A DNA stretch of 64,000 nucleotides. Source: Entonaema liquescens (Eukaryota; Ascomycota; Sordariomycetes; Xylariales; Xylariaceae). Each line of letters begins with the position of its first letter. Position 1 is the stretch's first letter. The translations under genes were made by a program, and so were the position numbers. The DNA is taken from positions 2,400,001-2,464,000 of the forward strand of contig CADCSX010000008.1 in assembly GCA_902805475.1 (NCBI GenBank), written 5' to 3'. Positions 59,104 through 64,000 of this stretch are shown one piece after another. A model generated the notes under the pieces. It was not told where the DNA came from. It did no database searches and was given only the letters and a program-made list of their open reading frames with translations.

Positions 59104-61488
59104 AACGATAGATATAACGGGTGCCTAAGCAGCCCACGATCTTCAAAATGTCTACTATGGATGTTCTGAAATATGTGTGGGGCGTAGTAGTACTTGGCGG
59201 GAAGAAAAACGAGCGTAGCCGATCCGACAATGGAGAGGCTGGGGGAATAATATAACGAAGGAATACTGGAGAATAATATAGAAGAGCTTAGTTAAAGATA
59301 CGGCAGTTGAAGACGGAGTGGAAATGAATGTGTTTTCTGAGCTGGATTTTCTTTATCTAGAAAAGCGAAGGTAGACGGGAGGAAGGAAACAGCTGGGACG
59401 GATGGTGTCAGCGGATAGCCGAGCAGATAAATCCGGTTGAGAGAAGGAGGCCAATTATAGAGGGCAATGTTGAGATAAGGGGCGTAGTAGAAGGACTAGC
59501 CGACGTGTCGATGCTCGAACATGGACCATCAGTGCTTCTCCGGGGGAAGGGGAGACACCATCTGGAGAGATTAAGTCAAGACAGCCTCTAGTTCTCACCG
59601 AGAGAAACGGTAACAACTCCACTTTTAGGTATCAAGTAGACGAAGTACTGGAATATACTACCTATAACATAGCTACATCAGGTATGGAAAATCCAAGTGT
59701 TTGGCCGTCGGTCAAAAGCCTTCTATCATACGACGATGGCGAAAATCTGGGTTATCCTTGGTGGTCCTAGCATTTCAAACCCCCCTAGTAATTCTGCTCG
59801 TAATTCTGTCCTAGCTTGTGACATATTTGTAAAATCTTAGAATATGCAACACAACGTATCGCTTTATAGACTAGGAACAGGTACTTTGCAGTTTTGTCAA
59901 ACACTTACGGCTTAACACGCTCAATATCCTCAGCATCTCTGGATATCCTTTAGGGCTATTGCGTGGACTAACGTGCTGGTCAAAGAGGCCGCTCAGTACA
60001 AATATGAATATATTTCTTGGAAGATAGGCGAGGAAGATAGACATCAGAACTCGTTTGAGTCGGGGATGCTACCTACCTTCTAAGACGTTTTACTTTGACA
60101 GCGCCACAGAAACTCCAAGTTCTAGACATGCCACATCGCTACAGAGTCCCTCTGGACTCCCTTCCCCTAGAAGAAATTCATCTCTTTAAGACTGGCAGTT
60201 GGAAAGTATGTGAGCATTACGGGATTAAGTAGTGAGTCTTGTGTTGCTTCTGTGGCATGTTAACCCTTGCTGAGCAGCAGTGACATCGTGTAATATTACC
60301 TTGTAGGTACAAATCCATACCAGCTCGGTAAGAAACTAATGTGACATGCCGAACGGCTAAAACTTCGTCACGGTTGTAAGAGTGGAATCTAAGCTCTAAA
60401 CCAGTAGTCCTCTGAGGATCTCGCCAAGGGGCAGGTAAGCTCAGTCCATGCGGTGGCTACACGGTACTTTGGGACCAGATGAGGCTATATGCATAAATCT
60501 GCAGAAAGCCTGGGAGGTGGTAGGTGCCAGACGCACCTAGCCGTTGCATAAATTGCCCATTAAAGATCTCGCCAGTCTTCTCCCGTCCGATTCTGCACGA
60601 GTACGAGTGCAGTTTTCCATTACCTATCGCTTAACCTGTTGAAACTTAATTTTATATCTAGTACTTATACCATTTCACTATAAAGCTACCCAAGTCGTTA
60701 TCTCTAATAATTATATAGGTCAGATAGACTGGTATAGACGAGAATATCCAAGCAGATCGGCTTGTGATACGTCTAGAAAGCCTCACTGCATCTGTTCCCG
60801 TGAATTTCCTTCGCTAGCGTATGGAGCAAACCTACAAGTCCACCCCCCCGGAGTAGAATCGAGCGGTTCTAGAAAATTAGACACAGTTCCCGTCGTATTG
60901 ACGTGTTTCGTATTGATTAATCGAGATTGTGCAGTTTTCCCATGCACTATGTTCTGAGACAAATAGTCGGAAGTTGGGACAGCACGTGCAAAAGCCCTTC
61001 TACCTATAATACGAGACATAAATCAAGCGCCCCAGCGGACATTTAAAACTGGGAAAATGTCTGTCCACTCTAAGTAGGACCCTGTATTCAAACGTTCCAG
61101 CGTTCCAGTACTAGACGACATCCCGATACACAGAAAGGTAGGTACAGTCAGGTCAATGAGGTATGGCTACTATTTACTGACTATGGTGTTGACTTGCGTG
61201 ATACGTGGACCTGAGCCACAAGTACACTACATATGTGGTTCCGAATGCCCAGTGCACATTGAATATCCTACGGAGTTCGTTTAAATGAAAAACTTAAACC
61301 TCCACGAGATTATTAACCCCTGCCTATCACTTTGCCCCTAGAATGGTGACCAGTAACACATGCTGCCTACCCCGAGACTTAGTCGTAGTCTTACCAAGAC
61401 GCAGGCCGGTTATGCGTTGCGTTGCTTTGCAGGATCTTCGATGCACTTAATCTCGGAGGCTTCGGTCTGGTGCATCTTTAGTACCACA
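59104..61488. other. Intergenic, promoter of the repeat-protein gene
   Basis: About 2.4 kb. A minus-strand frame at 61019-60783 begins with ATG (MSRIIGRRAFARAVPTSDYL) and looks faintly like a mitochondrial presequence, but has no domain. A plus-strand exon-like start at about 60127 (MPHRYRVPLDSLP) is followed by GTATGT but no convincing second exon. Neither is annotated. Confidence 0.5.
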
Positions 61489-62740
61489 TTATTCGGCCTT
61501 CTTCGCAGATTCCCGCAGTTGAGGGGCTGTGCCTTGTGTCATTCGAGTGTTTCTCTGCTCGATATCTGCTGCCCAAAGAGCAGCACCCACTATCGCCAGT
61601 TGTTAGTCGTTAATGCTTCTGCTGAGGCCGAACCGGACTTACCAGTGTTGGTGAACGCAAAGAACATAGACACTACAGGTATCATTTCGAGAAGAGTCGC
61701 GATTGTTCCGAAGCTGCAATACAACGTAAGCCACTCGTATGAATTTGATGGTAATCATTTAGCACATACGTTGCGTATGGACCGGTATGGCGTTCTAGCC
61801 AATCCCGTTGTTGAGATTCGGTCCATCCTTTTAATTGGAAATACTGCGACTAGTTAGGGTTGGCAACCACGTAGGGGATATTGGGTGAGACCAACCCGAC
61901 CATGAACTGAGCTTCCTCTTGTACGACCTAGCGAATAGGTATATGAGTAGCTGCGAGATAGGCAAGACTCATCTGCTTACCTTGGAGAATGATAAATATC
62001 AGGGTACCAACGACTGGTAGCACATCTCGTGTCAGTAACAAATAATACCCAACCGGCAAGGTATTTAAACCTACCAGGGATAAAGTTAAGTGGAAGATAC
62101 ATGACGTATCTGACCAACGCCTTGGGGGTGAACTTCGAGAATGGGTTCTTTAGAATCTTGCCCAACCTTCCAATTGGGTCTTGGCCAGACTTTAATTGCC
62201 GGCCCTCGCTTACGATACCGACAGCATCTTTGGCGACAAGTGTACCGTCGAAAGTGTCGAGTAACGCATCTTGTAAGAGGAAATTACGGGATATGAGGTT
62301 AACGATAGTGGAGCTCTCATTGAGAATCAGAAGCACTGTTGTAAATACAGCTAAGGGCCCGTTTACAAAGACGAGGATTGCCAGCTGTGGTAGATAAGTA
62401 AAGAAGAACATAGATGCGGTAACTCCCGCAGTGAGCCCTAGAGTCGGTAATATGCGGGAGTAGAAAGGCTTCCATAATGATCTATGCGTAACAAAGTAGA
62501 TGATACCCCTATTAAACTATTAACTCCTGGTAGCGAGTCTACCTTGCAAGAGAGGTTCTATACTTAAAAGGGTAGAGGTAAGATCCGCTCCTCGCAGCTT
62601 CAGATAGGAGGACCCTTGCCTTCTCATAGTCTTCTTTCCTAAGACAAGTCAATAGATGCGAACCGTTCATAGATAGGTTTCAGTACATACGCCACCTCTT
62701 GGGCTCTGGCTTGAACATTGCTGGCAAAGCCACTAGACAT
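61489..62740 (-). CDS. RRT8/LDS-like membrane protein (outer spore wall protein family), eight exons
   Basis: Eight short exons: 62740-62691, 62638-62543, 62508-62075, 62025-61981, 61927-61896, 61843-61770, 61713-61643 and 61589-61489; 300 residues, with every phase matching. Open-frame scanning sees only exon 3. Joined, the protein reads MSSGFASNVQARAQEVAKED, SYLYPFKYR, GIIYFVTHRSLWKPFYSRIL, FFFTYLPQLAILVFVNGPLA, YLPLNFIP, VVGTLIFIILQG, HGRYFQLKGW, ERHTGPYATFGTIATLLEMIP and FAFTNTVGAALWAADIE. This is the conserved series of the fungal RRT8/LDS1/LDS2 family, EI24-like multi-span proteins tied in yeast to lipid droplets and the outer spore wall. Introns are 47-57 bases with clear branch sites (CCCTAACTAG, TTACTGAC, GACTAAC). 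The C-terminus is short and polar (TRMTQGTAPQLRESAKKAE). Function in this organism is not known. Confidence 0.88.
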
Positions 62741-63459
62741 TGCGGAAGGCCAAATTAAGATACTGAGATTAGTTAGATATTTCAGTAGTATAAAATGCGA
62801 TTGGATTCACGCTTTTCGATAGCAGCTAACGAGTTAAAGAATGAAAAAACGAAAAGAACACGAAGTTATAAGTCGAGTTCGTCTAAACAATGAATGACAC
62901 GTGCAGTTGTCAAATTGAAGAGGTGTTGTCGTCATAACGCAAGGTATGCTGGGGCACCCCTGTCCATGGAGGCCAGCTATTGTAGGCGTCAAGACTCCAC
63001 TTGCCCCTTTAGACAGGCGCTTTGACCACCATAACGAATCCACATGTGAGATGAGACGTATACGCGTCGAAGACCGATATAAGCGACAGCGAGTCAAACT
63101 TGTATTAACCATAGCCACGTATGGTGGTTACACCGAGTAAAACAATCCTCATCTAAGCCAACAGGCTGGGGAATGATGTGGTCTCTTAAAACCTAATAAT
63201 CTACAAGCCGCGGACCAACCCGTAAATGCTAGCATGTAATGCATGCTTGCTCACCCCTTGCGAAACTAGAGCGCAATCAACAGAAGGATTCCGGAGATAT
63301 GAAATGGTCTTGTGCGCCTACCAGCGCGGCAATCCGAGCCCCTTGTTCCCTTGATGCTTTCCCAAACCGTACCCTAAACCAGTATATTAAAATCATGTCG
63401 CTGTAAGTGACCGAACGCCGATGGTATCAAGTAGAAACAGACCGTACAAGTGGAAATGT
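62741..63459. other. Intergenic between two minus-strand genes
   Basis: About 720 bases holding the promoter of the RRT8-like gene and the 3' end of the RING-gene transcript. No other gene supported. Confidence 0.6.
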
Positions 63460-64000
63460 CTATTCCCCGCCTTGATTTTCTGTTTCTTCTGGTGTTCTCC
63501 TGGTCCAGGAGAGAAGCACGTTTCGTATATTATTCCTCAGTATACCGAACCAACCCTCTTGATACGTATGGCGTAATGGTGGCGTCCCTTGCTCTACGTC
63601 AGGATTATCTACTTGCTCGATAGGGTTATCAGGAGACGAGGAACTCGTTGCTTGCTCAGCTAGGTCTTCATCGCTGTCATCCTGATATGGTTCGTATCGA
63701 GGACTAGATGGCATCCCGCGAGCCAGAGACCGGACGACATCACCCTTGCAAATAGGACAAGTTCGCCGTCGTGTTATCAGCCACGGAGTGCTATCCTCTG
63801 TTAGTCGGGGTTCGGAAGCTGGTCAGGGGTAAACTTACATGCAGTCCACGTGGAACTCGTGTCCGCAAGGTAGACTCATGACTTGGCTGACGCCGTCCAC
63901 ATATTCCTCTAGGCATACGACGCACTCAACTTGCCGGCCCATGTACTTCTTCCACTGGCTTGCGTGTTGCGCATTTCGTTTCTCGTGCTCTGGGTGCGAG
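63460..64000 (-). CDS. RING-H2 E3 ubiquitin ligase, C-terminal part only (5' end outside window)
   Basis: Two exons are visible: the exon from the window edge (64000) to 63839, and 63790-63460, joined by a 48-base intron with GTAAGT donor, CGACTAACAG branch site and GGATAG acceptor. The RING-H2 domain is complete across the splice: VECVVCLEEYVDG, LPCGHEFHVDCI, TPWLITRRRTCPICKGDVV. Its eight metal ligands follow the C3-H2-C3 order expected to bind two zincs and an E2 enzyme. The C-terminal tail is acidic (YQDDSDEDLAEQ; EETENQGGE) with a moderately hydrophobic WFGILRNNIRNVLLSW segment. The N-terminal part, which would show whether it is a transmembrane (PA-TM-RING) ligase, is missing. Confidence 0.85.

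Noticed and set aside
60127..60300. Exon-like start with GTATGT donor (MPHRYRVPLDSLP)
   Set aside because: The best acceptor yields only a 36-residue product with no motif.
60783..61019. 78-codon minus-strand frame resembling a mitochondrial presequence
   Set aside because: Only a weak compositional resemblance; no downstream exon or domain.
61360..61857. 165-codon plus-strand frame
   Set aside because: Antisense to exons 5-8 of the RRT8/LDS-like gene, which have exact splice phases and family sequence.

Overview
This is a stretch of a filamentous ascomycete nuclear genome (Pezizomycotina; a Sordariomycete is my inference). Reasons: short spliceosomal introns of about 45-100 bases with GTAWGY donors and CTAAC-type branch sites; typical filamentous-fungal proteins (Ssk1 response regulator, ATP sulfurylase with a C-terminal APS-kinase-like domain, an FLC/TRP-like channel protein, a fungal cluster-type transcription factor); gene spacing of 1-4 kb; and intergenic DNA scattered with TACCTAGGTA-like motifs. 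I see no bacterial or viral features, CRISPR, rRNA, confident tRNA or autonomous transposon.

Layout, left to right: 1-2628, no gene. 2629-4848 (-), tRNA adenosine deaminase Tad2. 6415-8973 (-), transcription-factor-like protein with half a Zn cluster and hydrophobic C-terminal segments. 11330-13015 (-), unknown Cys-rich protein with C-terminal hydrophobic segments. 14242-16714 (-), ZGRF1/Mte1/Dbl2-type genome-stability protein. 18148-19774 (+), BAR-SH3 protein. 20986-22719 (-), unknown disordered protein. 23064-23219 (+), possible 51-residue protein. 27146-27745 (-), four-TM MARVEL-type protein. 30263-30570 (+), 83-residue Cys-rich protein. 33085-34570 (+), tyrosine phosphatase of the HCxAGKDRTG type. 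34871-36078 (-), mitoribosomal protein mS45. 36362-36860, repeat pair with a tRNA-like box between. 38651-41361 (+), Ssk1. 42526-45334 (-), FLC/TRP-like membrane protein. 47227-49921 (-), unknown proline-rich/charged protein. 50800-52875 (-), ATP sulfurylase. 54014-59103 (-), giant secreted Ser/Thr-rich repeat protein. 61489-62740 (-), RRT8/LDS-like membrane protein in eight exons. 63460-64000 (-), RING-H2 protein cut by the window end.

The genes do not form an obvious pathway or biosynthetic cluster; this is an ordinary mix of housekeeping, signalling (Ssk1, phosphatase), membrane/cell-surface (FLC, MARVEL, repeat protein, RRT8-like) and genome-maintenance genes. The most useful technical observation is that five genes carry nine apparent single-base losses, always in a run of C or G, with the correct frame resuming at once. 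This looks like a consensus-sequence artefact and means ORF-based gene calls here are broken. The most interesting biology is the repeat protein with about 14 FPxxN-S/T modules, the Zn-half-cluster protein with membrane-like tail, and the 83-residue Cys-rich gene.
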